The position numbers and the translations under genes are program-made. Positions 7,713-16,900 of a stretch of 64,000 bases of DNA are shown piece after piece; positions within the stretch are counted from its first letter, which is position 1, and every line of letters begins with the position of its first letter. A model generated the notes under the pieces. The model had not been told where the DNA came from and did not search any database. It was given only the letters and a program-made list of their open reading frames with translations. The DNA is from Hyphomicrobium_A sp036559705 (GTDB lineage Bacteria; Pseudomonadota; Alphaproteobacteria; Rhizobiales; Hyphomicrobiaceae): assembly GCA_036559705.1 (NCBI GenBank), contig DATBSP010000162.1, positions 1-64,000 of the forward strand. The letters run 5' to 3'.

Positions 7713-8303
7713 TCAGCGCTCCATGGCATGCACGACACCGGCCTTCAGGTAGTCGTATCCGGTCCACAGTGTGAGCAGGGCCGCGATCCACAGGATGACG
7801 AGGCCGCCGGTCATGATGCCGGGGACAATCTTCTCAGCCGCCGGGCCGGCAAGAAGCACTCCGAGCGCGATCATCTGCATCGTCGTCTTCCACTTGGCGA
7901 GCTGCGTAACGTGGATCTTCACGTTCAGCTCGGCAAGAAACTCGCGCAGGCCGGAGACGAGAATCTCGCGCACAAGGATGATGATCGCCGCCCAGATGGA
8001 CCACCCTGTGATCGTGTTGTCGTGGACGAGCATCATCAGTACGGCACCAACCAGAAGCTTGTCGGCGATTGGGTCGAGCATGCGCCCGAGTGTCGACTGC
8101 TGCTCCCACATGCGGGCGAGATAACCGTCCAGCCAGTCGGTGATGCCGGCAAACACGAACAGCGCAAAAGCCGACCAGCGAGCCACGTCGCCCTGCAGGA
8201 AGAAGAGGCAGGCAACGAGCGCCGGCACCGCTGCAATACGAACGTACGTCAGCACGTTCGGCAGGCTCATGGGCATTGCGCGGGAGGTGGCAGCGTGTTC
8301 CAT
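7713..8303 (-). CDS. pgsA: CDP-diacylglycerol-glycerol-3-phosphate 3-phosphatidyltransferase
   Basis: This inner-membrane enzyme of about 196 residues makes phosphatidylglycerophosphate, the committed step to phosphatidylglycerol and cardiolipin. The CDP-alcohol phosphatidyltransferase signature D-x2-D-G-x2-A-R-x8-G-x3-D-x3-D is visible as DWLDGYLARMWEQQ followed by GRMLDPIAD. Several hydrophobic segments follow, consistent with six transmembrane helices. The start at 8303 (MEHAATSRAMPMSLPN) follows an AAGG motif; a further ATG at 8321 lacks spacing. It leads the pgsA-moaD-moaE group; in relatives uvrC is commonly adjacent, whereas here three genes intervene. Confidence 0.95.
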   Translation of the reverse strand: MEHAATSRAMPMSLPNVLTYVRIAAVPALVACLFFLQGDVARWSAFALFVFAGITDWLDGYLARMWEQQSTLGRMLDPIADKLLVGAVLMMLVHDNTITGWSIWAAIIILVREILVSGLREFLAELNVKIHVTQLAKWKTTMQMIALGVLLAGPAAEKIVPGIMTGGLVILWIAALLTLWTGYDYLKAGVVHAMER

Positions 8304-8383
8304 CGGCCCTTGGTACACCATCCCGCCGATGGGTCGTCAATGGCGCACATGGACCGGTCGGAATAGCGGCCGCAAGCGCGGCT

Positions 8384-9565
8384 TCAGTGGCACACGCCAC
8401 GGCTGGTGCGGCGCACTTTCATGTCGAGGTGGAAGTGGTCGCGATGGGCCTCGTTGGCCTCCGGGCCGAGCACCGTGGCAAAGACCGTGCAGGAGCCGCC
8501 GTGCAGTCGCTTCAGAAACATCGCTTCCTTCGTGGTAGCGGGCATCAGATCGACGCTGGCGACCACGGCAGGCTTTTCTCCGTTTCGCTGGAAGTCGGTC
8601 TTCTGGACGCGGCCTTTCTGCTTGGCCTCCGCCTTCTTGCCGGCCTCCTCGATCGAAGGGGTCTGCACGACCGCCGCGGTCTCGCCGGCCTTCGGCTTGT
8701 CCGGCTTCTTCTCGGCCAGCGCCTTCTTTTCGGCGGTCTTCTTTTTAGCTGCGATGATATCGCGTTCGGTCGGCCCCCAAGCTTTGCTTACCGTAATGGT
8801 GCGCCCGTCGGCGGTGACGAAAGCGGCGATGTCGATGGCGTTGCCGGTCGCGTGCTCGCTCAGTGAAAGCTTCGGGTTGTTGTAGACGTTGCGGCACGTG
8901 TACGACGATGCGCCGACGATGCGCGTGATGCGCGATCCCAACATTGCCTGGGCGGCGGGCTGCAATACCTTGTCGACCCACTCGCCCAACGATGCAGCGA
9001 GACGGCAATTCATCGACGGGGCAGGATCGAACTCGACTTTGCTCGTACCACCGACACTGCGCAGCGCGAGCGGCGCGGGCGTGCCGCACTGGCCGTGCTT
9101 CATAGGTACTTCCATGGCGACGTCGAGGGAGGCAGGAGCCAGAAGCTGGACACACTGGCGCAAGCCTGCAGCAACCTCATCCGGCGTCCAGACGTCAGGA
9201 GGCGGGGGCGGCGCCACGGCCGGCGTTGCGGTGCCAGCGACAGGTGGCGTAGCCGAAGGCGCCGCGACGGGGGGCGGCGTCAGGGCAGTCGATGATGGCG
9301 CCGCGGCTGCGATTACAGGGACAGCGGGGGGCTTGGCTTGGGCGGCTTTGGCGGGGGGCGCGTTGACGGCCGGCGCGGCGGCGGTTGGCGGCACGACAGG
9401 CGCCACCGACTGCACTCTCGTCGGCGCACCGGCGCGCGACGGCAGAAACGCCAGTGCCAGCACCCCCGCGAACGCCACGGAGGACATCCACGCGGACACG
9501 CGGCTCAGCGTTTTGTCGACGGACGCCACAGACGCCATCCTCACCTGCTGGTCGCTAGCAGCCAA
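8384..9565 (-). CDS. Extensin-like C-terminal domain protein, membrane-anchored
   Basis: The 393-residue protein has an N-terminal hydrophobic segment near residues 27-43, a long Ala/Pro/Thr-rich linker to about residue 130, then an extensin-like C domain (PF06904) found in many alphaproteobacteria. Recognisable blocks are SYTCRNVYNNPKLSLSEHA, GNAIDIAAFV and the terminal NEAHRDHFHLDMK. The His/Asp arrangement is similar to D,D-peptidase-type metal sites, so a cell-wall role is likely, but no activity is established by sequence. A Lys/Ala-rich insert of roughly 90 residues (for example AAKKKTAEKKALAEKKPDK) separates the two halves of the domain. Confidence 0.85.
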   Translation of the reverse strand: MAASDQQVRMASVASVDKTLSRVSAWMSSVAFAGVLALAFLPSRAGAPTRVQSVAPVVPPTAAAPAVNAPPAKAAQAKPPAVPVIAAAAPSSTALTPPPVAAPSATPPVAGTATPAVAPPPPPDVWTPDEVAAGLRQCVQLLAPASLDVAMEVPMKHGQCGTPAPLALRSVGGTSKVEFDPAPSMNCRLAASLGEWVDKVLQPAAQAMLGSRITRIVGASSYTCRNVYNNPKLSLSEHATGNAIDIAAFVTADGRTITVSKAWGPTERDIIAAKKKTAEKKALAEKKPDKPKAGETAAVVQTPSIEEAGKKAEAKQKGRVQKTDFQRNGEKPAVVASVDLMPATTKEAMFLKRLHGGSCTVFATVLGPEANEAHRDHFHLDMKVRRTSRGVCH

Positions 9566-9690
9566 ACTGTGCGTGTTCCCCTACCGTAACATCTCGATGA
9601 GCGCGGCGAAAATGGGATTGCATTCTACCACCCACGCATGAAGGTGCGGTTGCAAACTCCCATCGGCAACGTTTCTTGAGGGTTAAGCGC

Positions 9691-10566
9691 ATGGACGGTT
9701 TCGAGAGCGATCGGCGCAGTTTGCGAGCCAAGCTCGATGTCGACCGTCGTGAAATGCTCGCCGCGAGCCTCGCGGTCGGGTTCGCTGCCGCCGTGCGCCC
9801 CGTCGCGGCTCAGACCGTCATCCACACGGACAGCGAAGGGCTTGAAGCCGGAGAGGTGAGCATCCCCACGGCCGACAGGGACATTCCGGCCTATCGCGCC
9901 AGGCCGGCAAAGCAAGGCACATTCCCCGTCATCATGGTCGTGCAGGAGATTTTCGGGGTGCATGAGCACATCCGCGATGTGTGCCGCCGCCTCGCTAAGC
10001 AAGGCTACATGGCGATCGCACCGGAACTCTATACCCGGCAAGGCAGCGTCACCGACGTCACCGACGTGAAGGAGATCGTCGCCAAGGTCGTCTCCAAGGT
10101 GCCGGACACGCAGGTGATGTCCGATCTCGACGCGACTGTCGGGTTTGCCAAGGCTTCGGGCCATGGCGACACCGCCAGGCTCGGCATCACTGGTTTCTGC
10201 TGGGGCGGGCGCATCACCTGGCTTTACGCCGCGCACAGTACTGAGCTGAAAGCCGGCGTCGCCTGGTATGGCAAGCTCGTCGGCGACAGCACAACGAATA
10301 CGCCGAGTCACCCGCTCGATATTGCCGCTGAGCTCAAGGCGCCGGTGCTCGGCCTCTACGGCGCCGCCGACCAGGGCATTCCGGTCGAAACGGTCGATCG
10401 CATGCGCGCCGCATGCAAAGCCGCCCGCAAGGCGTGCGAGATCGTCGTTTACCCGAATACGCCGCACGCCTTCAACGCCGACTACCGCCCGAGCTACCGT
10501 CGCGAAGCGGCGAATGACGCATGGGCGCGCATGCTCGCCTGGTTTCGCGTCCACGGTGTTGCCTGA
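9691..10566 (+). CDS. Dienelactone hydrolase family protein, exported
   Basis: The 291-residue alpha/beta hydrolase resembles carboxymethylenebutenolidase. The nucleophile elbow GFCWGG gives Cys170, with Asp227 in GAADQG and His259 in NTPHAFN completing a Cys-Asp-His triad. The N-terminus (DRREMLAASLAVGFAAA ending in AQ) looks like an export signal; the paired Arg could make it Tat-like. The ATG at 9691 follows GAGGG at good spacing. Substrates of this broad family range from dienelactones to other small esters, so the real one cannot be named. It stands alone between oppositely oriented genes. Confidence 0.9.
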   Translation: MDGFESDRRSLRAKLDVDRREMLAASLAVGFAAAVRPVAAQTVIHTDSEGLEAGEVSIPTADRDIPAYRARPAKQGTFPVIMVVQEIFGVHEHIRDVCRRLAKQGYMAIAPELYTRQGSVTDVTDVKEIVAKVVSKVPDTQVMSDLDATVGFAKASGHGDTARLGITGFCWGGRITWLYAAHSTELKAGVAWYGKLVGDSTTNTPSHPLDIAAELKAPVLGLYGAADQGIPVETVDRMRAACKAARKACEIVVYPNTPHAFNADYRPSYRREAANDAWARMLAWFRVHGVA

Positions 10567-10729
10567 GCCGACTGCAATCGTTCCGTCATAACAGAAGGCT
10601 AGACATTCCTTCTGCGCACAAGGGCTTGGCTGTGCGGCCTTGCAACTAGGGCCACGTTGGCGGAAACTGATCGCGCAAGAGCACTTGTAATCGGCCCACA
10701 AAATGGGGCTTCTAGGGGGAGTTGTTCGG

Positions 10730-10951
10730 ATGCCGGAATTGCCGTTCGACTTGGCGACTGTTGATTGGACGACGGTCGCGATCTTCTCGGGTATTGCCTT
10801 CCTCGCTGCAATCGTCGGCAACGCCATCGCCTTCGGCAGTCGCTTCATCGGAGCGATCCTGACGGCAGTGTTCTTCGCTGCGTTCTACGTGGCGTGGGTC
10901 TACTGGTTTGCGGCTATCGCCATGCCGCCGGCTGCTGCGCCGCCCGTCTAG
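10730..10951 (+). CDS. Small membrane protein, function unknown
   Basis: The 73-residue frame begins MPELPFDLATVDWTTVA and contains two closely spaced hydrophobic segments (about residues 16-34 and 40-62) followed by a Pro/Ala tail. An AGGGGGAG motif precedes the ATG at 10730, better placed than for the in-frame ATG at 10703. I do not recognise the family. It is in the gap between the dienelactone hydrolase gene and the convergent uvrC, and composition and ribosome-binding site support it as real. Confidence 0.6.
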   Translation: MPELPFDLATVDWTTVAIFSGIAFLAAIVGNAIAFGSRFIGAILTAVFFAAFYVAWVYWFAAIAMPPAAAPPV

Positions 10952-10982
10952 GCTCGTAGTCGAAGCGAACTCTGACGCACGT

Positions 10983-11003
10983 GACCGGGATAGGATCCCG
11001 GTC
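10983..11003. terminator. Perfect 9-bp hairpin between convergent genes
   Basis: GACCGGGAT and ATCCCGGTC form a 9-bp stem around AGG, between the stop of the small membrane protein (10951) and the uvrC stop (11030). There is no T-run on either side, so termination is a guess based on position. Confidence 0.45.
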
Positions 11004-11029
11004 GCGATTGCGTGGGCGCGCCCGTAGGA

Positions 11030-13060
11030 TTAGCTGCGGCGCTCGTGGAAGTGGTCGTAGATGCGCTGCGCCATTTCAGCCGAGATGCCGTCGACGGCTT
11101 TCAGATCCTCGACGCCGGCCCGCGATACCGCCTTCGCCGAACCGAAGTGATTCATCAGCGCGCGCCGCCGCCGCGGGCCGATGCCGTCGATATCGTCGAG
11201 CGGGCTCGCACTCATCGCCATGGCGCGCCGTGTGCGGTGTGAGCCGATAGCGAAGCGATGCGCCTCGTCGCGCAGGCGCTGCACGAAATAGAGCACCGGG
11301 TCGCGCGGCTCGAGCAACATCGGACGATCGGCACCGGCAAGATGGAATTGCTCGCGCCCCGCATCGCGATCGGGCCCTTTGGCGACGCCGATGAGGCAAA
11401 TCTCATGCAATCCGAGGTCGGCCATGACCTCGCGCGCCACGGCCAGCTGTCCGGCGCCGCCGTCGATCAGCACGAGGTCGGGGCGATCGGGCAAAACATC
11501 GTCGTCATCGACGTCTTCGGGTGAAGCGCCGACTGCCGCGGCGACCATGGCGACCAAATTGCTGGCGACCTCTTCAATAGCGCCGATGACCCCATCCTCT
11601 TTTTTCTCTTGCTCGTTCGTCTCCAGCACTAAGCGCTTGAAGCGCCGCGTCAGCACCTCGCGCATCATCGCGTAGTCATCGCCCGGGGTGAGGCTCTCCG
11701 ACTTGATGTTGAACTTGCGGTACTGCCCCTTCACAAACCCGTCGCGGCCGGCGACGACCATCGCGCCGACCGCGTTCGAGCCCTGGATGTGGCTGTTGTC
11801 AAAAACCTCGACGCGGCGCGGCACCGTCGTCAGCCCAAAGCGATCGGCGAGGCCTTCAAGCAGGCGGCGCTGCGAGGATCCTTCCGCCAGCTTGCGGCCC
11901 AGCGCCTCGCGCGCGTTGTTCAAGGCGTGCTCGACGATGCCCGATTTCGCGCCGCGCTGTGGAACGCGGATTTCGACCTTCCGATCCGCCTTGATGCACA
12001 GGGCCTCGGCGAGCAGCCCGCGGTTGGGCACGTCGTGCGACAGGAGGATGAGCCGCGGCACCGGCTTGTCATCGTAGAACTGCGCGATGAAGCTATCGAG
12101 CACCTCCTCGACGGGCAGCGCGCGATCCGCCTTCGGGAAGTACGCACGGTTGCCCCAATTCTGTCCGGTGCGGAAGAAGAACACCTCGATGCACGTCTGC
12201 CCACCTTCCTGTGCGGCAGCGAAGACATCCGCTTCCTCGATGCCCTCCGGGTTGATCGACTGATCGGCGGTGACGTGCGCCAGCGCCGCCAAGCGATCGC
12301 GAAAGCGGGCCGCCCGCTCGAACTCGAGCCGCGAGGAAGCCTCCTCCATCAGCTGCCGGTACATGAGGCGCACGTTCTGGCTCTCACCGCGCAGGAAGCG
12401 GACGGCCTCGTCGACGAGACGGCCGTAGTCGTCGAGCGCGATCTCGCCCGTGCACGGCGCCGAGCAGCGTTTGATCTGATGCAGCAGGCACGGCCGCGTG
12501 CGGCTTTCGAAGACGCTGTCGGAGCACGAGCGCAAGAGGAAGGCGCGCTCCAGCATGTTGATCGTCCGGTTGACGGCGCCAGCCGAAGCGAACGGCCCGA
12601 AGTAATCGCCTTTGCGGTTGCGCGCCCCACGGTGTTTCATGATCTGAGGCGCCGGCGTATCGCGCGCGATGAGAATGTACGGGAAGGACTTGTCGTCGCG
12701 CATCAGCACGTTGAAGCGCGGCCGGAAGCGCTTGATGAGATTGGCTTCGAGCAGCAGCGCTTCCGCTTCGGTGCCCACCGACACGAACTCCATCCCGGCG
12801 GTGGAGGCGATCATGCGCGCAATGCGATTGGTATGCCCGCCGAGCCGAGCGTAGTTCGACACGCGCGCCTTGAGACTACGTGCTTTGCCGACATAGATAA
12901 CGTTGCCTTCGGCATCGAGCATGCGATAGACGCCGGGCGAGGACGGCAGCAGTTTCAGATAGCGCGCGATGACCTCCGGCCCGCTGCCGGTGGCGGCTGG
13001 CTGCAGGACCTCTGGCGCCGGCTCTTCCGGCGCGGCTTCGCGCGTATCCTTATTGGGCAT
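11030..13060 (-). CDS. uvrC: Excinuclease ABC subunit C
   Basis: UvrC makes the dual incisions around bulky DNA lesions after UvrAB loading. In the 676-residue protein the GIY-YIG nuclease is at about residues 45-125 (SSPGVYRMLDAEGNVIYVGK), the UVR motif around 230-265 contacts UvrB, the RNase H-like nuclease lies in the C-terminal half (VEVFDNSHIQG, LVLIDGGAGQL), and tandem helix-hairpin-helix motifs close the protein (DGIGPRRRRALMNHFGS). An acidic insert (PEDVDDDDVLPDRPD) interrupts the C-terminal nuclease. The start at 13060 is preferred over 13099 because the extra 13 residues are not family-like. Confidence 0.96.
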   Translation of the reverse strand: MPNKDTREAAPEEPAPEVLQPAATGSGPEVIARYLKLLPSSPGVYRMLDAEGNVIYVGKARSLKARVSNYARLGGHTNRIARMIASTAGMEFVSVGTEAEALLLEANLIKRFRPRFNVLMRDDKSFPYILIARDTPAPQIMKHRGARNRKGDYFGPFASAGAVNRTINMLERAFLLRSCSDSVFESRTRPCLLHQIKRCSAPCTGEIALDDYGRLVDEAVRFLRGESQNVRLMYRQLMEEASSRLEFERAARFRDRLAALAHVTADQSINPEGIEEADVFAAAQEGGQTCIEVFFFRTGQNWGNRAYFPKADRALPVEEVLDSFIAQFYDDKPVPRLILLSHDVPNRGLLAEALCIKADRKVEIRVPQRGAKSGIVEHALNNAREALGRKLAEGSSQRRLLEGLADRFGLTTVPRRVEVFDNSHIQGSNAVGAMVVAGRDGFVKGQYRKFNIKSESLTPGDDYAMMREVLTRRFKRLVLETNEQEKKEDGVIGAIEEVASNLVAMVAAAVGASPEDVDDDDVLPDRPDLVLIDGGAGQLAVAREVMADLGLHEICLIGVAKGPDRDAGREQFHLAGADRPMLLEPRDPVLYFVQRLRDEAHRFAIGSHRTRRAMAMSASPLDDIDGIGPRRRRALMNHFGSAKAVSRAGVEDLKAVDGISAEMAQRIYDHFHERRS

Positions 13061-13115
13061 GCAGGATAGATCGTCCCGCCGGCCCGCGCCGTCAAGCAAC
13101 TCGGGCCCTCTGGAT

Positions 13116-13988
13116 TTACCAGGCGAACGCGCTCATGGCCGCGACCGGCCGTGGCGATCCCGGCGGAAACAGCGCTTCGATGGCTTTCGCGTCGAGGCCG
13201 CCTTTGACGTGCACCCCGCTGGCGACGAATACCGAGCGTACGCCGGCGGCGCCGGCGCCCGCGATGTCGGTTCCAATGCCATCGCCAATGGCCAGCAGCT
13301 GAGCTTTGTCGGCGCTGCCCGCCTTCAGCCTGTTCAGGATGGCGAACGTCAGGTCATAGATAGGCGCGTACGGTTTGCCAGCGTAGTCAACGGTTCCCCC
13401 CTGCGCCTCATAAGCGCGCGCGATGGCGCCGGCGCAATAGATCATGCGACCGCCGCGCTCCACCATCACATCCGGGTTGGCACAAATCATGGGCAAGCCG
13501 CGTGCCTGGCATTGCTGCAGGGTTGCCGCATAGTCGTCGGGCGTTTCGCGCTCATCGTCGAACAGTCCCGTACAAATGATGGCTTCCGCCTCGCCCGCAC
13601 CGACGCGCTTCACGTCAAGGCCGGCGAGCGTTGTCAGATCACGCTCGGGTCCAATGTGCAGAATGGGCCGCCCGGAATAGTGCCTGATCAGAGTGCGCGC
13701 CACATCGCCAGAGGTGACGATGGCGTCCCAACTCGAACGCGGCACCCCGATGCCGTTGAGCTGCGTGGCGACGCTGTCGTTCGGACGCGGAGAGTTGGAG
13801 ACGAGCACGACGATGCCGCCGCCTTCCCGATAGCGCGAGCAGGCGGCGCAGGCGTCCATGAATGGCTTCACGCCGTTGTGGATCACGCCCCAGATATCGA
13901 CCAGCCATGCGCTCGTCCCCGCGGCGAGCGGCGCGACCGAATGGATGAGCGGGATAGTGGCGGGATCGGGAGATGACGCGGGCGGCAT
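13116..13988 (-). CDS. HAD-superfamily IIA phosphatase (TIGR01459 type)
   Basis: The 290-residue hydrolase has the IIA-type nucleophile motif VDIWGVIHNG (first Asp near residue 31), a Ser/Asn motif in VLVSNSPRPND, and the C-terminal metal motif GDGIGTDIAGAGAAG. The Trp in DxWGVxHxG instead of a second Asp is typical of the subgroup I remember as TIGR01459, related to NagD but of unknown substrate. It probably dephosphorylates a small phosphate ester in the cytoplasm. It lies 55 bp upstream of uvrC on the same strand. Confidence 0.9.
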   Translation of the reverse strand: MPPASSPDPATIPLIHSVAPLAAGTSAWLVDIWGVIHNGVKPFMDACAACSRYREGGGIVVLVSNSPRPNDSVATQLNGIGVPRSSWDAIVTSGDVARTLIRHYSGRPILHIGPERDLTTLAGLDVKRVGAGEAEAIICTGLFDDERETPDDYAATLQQCQARGLPMICANPDVMVERGGRMIYCAGAIARAYEAQGGTVDYAGKPYAPIYDLTFAILNRLKAGSADKAQLLAIGDGIGTDIAGAGAAGVRSVFVASGVHVKGGLDAKAIEALFPPGSPRPVAAMSAFAW

Positions 13989-14019
13989 GGCGTCTGCCTA
14001 GCCGCCGCCCGCGCAAATC

Positions 14020-15777
14020 TCAAGCGGCTGCGTGGTCCGCTGCGTCAAAGTCTTCGCTGGCTACCGGTACTGGCGCCCCAAACAGAGTACCCTGACCGAG
14101 GGGCACGCCGGCGGCGATCACCTGGCCGCGCACCGTCTCGTCGGCGATGCCGCCGACGATCAGGGTGAGCCCCAGCTCACTTAGGTTGCGGCAAACCTCG
14201 TCGGCAGACATCGTGCCGTTGGGCGCCGCGAGCCCGCTGAGCAGCGTCGCCGCGTCGAGCTTCACGAAGGCAAAGCCCGCCGCGCACAGCGCCGTGAACT
14301 CGTAGTCGAAATCGGTCACATCCTCGACGCCGAAGCGGAAGCCGAGATCGCGCATGTCGGTCAGCGCGCTCCACTCCGAGCCGCCGAACGTGCGGATGTC
14401 GGCTTGTGCGAACGTCAGCACCAGCTCCGCGGCCAGGGTCTCACGATCGCGGTAGGCATCGGCGAGCTCGTCCAGGAAGCTGTCGTTGGCCAACGATACG
14501 GCGGTCACCGGCGCGAACATCGACGTGTCGCGGCCTTCATCGGCGAACGAGCGGGCAACACGCGCCGCCTGACGCAGGCGTGCGCTGTCGAGCATCGGCA
14601 ACAGGCCGGCAAGGGCAAGTTGCGGATCGCGGGTCGTCGTCGAGAGCGGTGTGCCGCGCTCATCGCGCGGGCAGGCGACGACCTCGTAGTAGTGCACCTG
14701 ATGGTCGGCAAGGCCGACGATCGGCGATAGCGCCGCGTCGATGCGGCCGACGGCAACGGCTTCGGCGAGCGCCGCAAGACGCGTATGCGACGGCATGATT
14801 GGCGGTGGCATCGGCGCGCCGGCGCGTGGCGCAGCCGGGCTTGCCGGCAGGCCATCCTTCTTCTTTGTGGCGCGCATGGCGTTGGCCGTCGTCTGCAAGG
14901 CACTCAGAGAAGCCCGCAGCACGCTGTCCTGGCGCTGCGGCGGCATCCCGTCGAAGGCCGGCTCAGTGCCAACACTCACCTCGTCGGCAAGGCGTTTGAT
15001 CATGCCGTGCACTGCATCGAGATCGGTCTCGCGCTCGGCGGCGAGCGGCGGCATCGGCGGTAGCTCGACGCGCGGACCCTCGGGCAGCGTCGGCTTTGCC
15101 TGGCGGGCCGGCCAGTAGTTGTGCATCTGGTCACCGCTCGATGCGGGTGAAGCCGACCAGTCCGACAGCGTCGGGGCAGGCCGGGCATCCTCGGCCGGAG
15201 CCGAGGACACCGAAAGCACCGGATCCGGGCGCTGCGGCTCGGCCAAGGCACCCGATCGATGCGGCGTCATACGCGGCGGCTCGCGCTCGGCCACAGGCGG
15301 AGCGTTGCGAAAAATGCGCGGCGGATTGGCCGCCGTAGGCGGAGGTACTGGCGGCGCTGCATTGGCGAGGGGCGCCGGCACAGGGGCGGCCGCAGGCTTG
15401 GCAGCAATTGGGGGCGCAACCGGCGCGGGTGGGCCTTTGACGGCACCCGGCCGCGCGTACGTCGGCGCGCGGTCCCTGCGCATACCTTCGACCGGGCGGT
15501 CGCCGACTTGCAACCGCGCGACCTCACCCTCAAGTCGCGTCACCTCTGAGACGAGCTCGGTCTCGCGCTCGGAGCGGCGCCTCAAGGCGTGCACCATGAG
15601 GAGCATGATGTACACCGACAATGCGGCGATAAGCGCCAGCCAGAAGCTGAGCTGAAATTGCAGATATGCGCCGATGAAGAAGGCCGCCGTGACCAGCGCG
15701 ATGGCCCCCTTCACGATGAGATCGGCAACGCCGCTTTGTTTCGGCATCCCGTGCTCGCTGTGTTCGATGCTCGCCAT
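14020..15777 (-). CDS. Membrane-anchored degenerate EAL-domain protein (TipF-like)
   Basis: From the Met at 15777 the protein is 585 residues: two adjacent transmembrane helices (about 20-65), a short coiled coil (ETELVSEVTRLEGEVARL), a long Pro/Ala-rich region and a C-terminal EAL-type domain from about residue 375. The catalytic EAL signature is replaced by YYEVVA and the usual DDFGTG loop by EDVTDFDYEF, so phosphodiesterase activity is doubtful. The order of two helices, coiled coil and degenerate EAL matches Caulobacter TipF, a c-di-GMP receptor that positions flagella; the link is by architecture, not alignment. The longer frame to 15966 adds an Arg-rich N-terminus that looks non-coding. 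Confidence 0.8.
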   Translation of the reverse strand: MASIEHSEHGMPKQSGVADLIVKGAIALVTAAFFIGAYLQFQLSFWLALIAALSVYIMLLMVHALRRRSERETELVSEVTRLEGEVARLQVGDRPVEGMRRDRAPTYARPGAVKGPPAPVAPPIAAKPAAAPVPAPLANAAPPVPPPTAANPPRIFRNAPPVAEREPPRMTPHRSGALAEPQRPDPVLSVSSAPAEDARPAPTLSDWSASPASSGDQMHNYWPARQAKPTLPEGPRVELPPMPPLAAERETDLDAVHGMIKRLADEVSVGTEPAFDGMPPQRQDSVLRASLSALQTTANAMRATKKKDGLPASPAAPRAGAPMPPPIMPSHTRLAALAEAVAVGRIDAALSPIVGLADHQVHYYEVVACPRDERGTPLSTTTRDPQLALAGLLPMLDSARLRQAARVARSFADEGRDTSMFAPVTAVSLANDSFLDELADAYRDRETLAAELVLTFAQADIRTFGGSEWSALTDMRDLGFRFGVEDVTDFDYEFTALCAAGFAFVKLDAATLLSGLAAPNGTMSADEVCRNLSELGLTLIVGGIADETVRGQVIAAGVPLGQGTLFGAPVPVASEDFDAADHAAA

Positions 15778-16147
15778 GGAAGAGTGACGACGCCCCCTTG
15801 CCGATTCGTTTATCCCCCGAGCTTTCCGCCCGAGCCCCCGCCGCGCAATGACGGCCCGGCCACTTTCACCAGCTTTCTCAACAGCGCGTTGATTCGTGTC
15901 CGCGGCGTGGCGCTGAGCAAAACAGCCGCACACCGGCGTCGGCGCGGCGCGCATCGATTCGTCCACAGGCGAGGACTGTTCCGGCGGGAACTTCGCAACT
16001 GCCCGTGGATTGCCATGCCGCGCCTCAGTCGCGCCGCAGGTCGGCCCCCGGCCAACCGGAATCGAGGCGCTGTTTAGAACTCGTTAGGCGAATCGACGTG
16101 GTATCAGTTGTGTCGGGGCCTCCCGGCGTACAGTGAAGGGAAAGCTC

Positions 16148-16894
16148 ATGTTGATGACGGTTATGGGTCGGAATTCGGGTGCGTCCTACTACGGTGAGCT
16201 TGCTGGCGTTCGCGTGCTTATCACGGGACTTTCGCCGGCTTGCGGCGTAGACGTCGCACGCAAATTCGCTGATCACCGTGGCCGCCTGGTTGTGCACGCC
16301 ACCGCCGCCTCTCCCGAGCTCGATGCCGTCACCACCATGCTTGCCGAGACGGCAAGCGAGGTGAAGCTGTTCACCGACGCCTGCCGCGATTCCGATTCCT
16401 CGATCAGCTTTGCCAAGGCCGCCGCCCAGGCCTTCGGCGGGCTCGACGTCGTTATCAATCTCATCCCGATCGACGCCGCGGACATGCAGGGCCGCGCTAG
16501 CATCGGCGACATCGAAGATCTCGTCTCCGAAAAGCTGATGCTTCCGGTGCACGTCACCCGCATTGTTGCCAACCGCATGCGGCTGACGCTCAACGAAGGG
16601 CTCGTCTTGAATGTCGTGACGATGCCGGCGCCGCGCACCGCGGGCGAGGCCGCCCTCGCTGGCGTGGTGCGCTCCGCGCTTGCCGCCGTCACGCGCGGTG
16701 AAGCCGAGCGGTGGGCACCGCAGGGCATCCGCGTCAACGCTGTCGGCCCCTCCGCCATGCTGCCCGAGTCCGGCGCCTGCCTCGCCAGCGAGCCCGACAT
16801 CGCCGCACTGGCGCTCTATCTCGCCTCGCGCCCAGGCCGTGCGCTCACCGGCCAGGTTTTCGATGCCGCCGGCGTCGCCAAGCGCGGTTGCTGA
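16148..16894 (+). CDS. SDR-family (short-chain dehydrogenase/reductase) protein with altered active site
   Basis: The 248-residue protein has an SDR-type Rossmann fold: a nucleotide-binding turn (RVLITGLSPACGVDVARKFAD), the middle strand GGLDVVINLIP, and the C-terminal block APQGIRVNAVGPSA followed by GRALTGQVFDAAG. At the catalytic position, YxxxK is replaced by ALAGVVRSAL, so the usual Tyr and Lys are missing; the glycine motif is also imperfect. It may bind a dinucleotide without classical oxidoreductase activity, or serve as a regulator. The ATG at 16148 follows AAGGGA. It converges with the FUSC gene with a 6-bp gap. Confidence 0.85.
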   Translation: MLMTVMGRNSGASYYGELAGVRVLITGLSPACGVDVARKFADHRGRLVVHATAASPELDAVTTMLAETASEVKLFTDACRDSDSSISFAKAAAQAFGGLDVVINLIPIDAADMQGRASIGDIEDLVSEKLMLPVHVTRIVANRMRLTLNEGLVLNVVTMPAPRTAGEAALAGVVRSALAAVTRGEAERWAPQGIRVNAVGPSAMLPESGACLASEPDIAALALYLASRPGRALTGQVFDAAGVAKRGC

Positions 16895-16900
16895 ACACGA

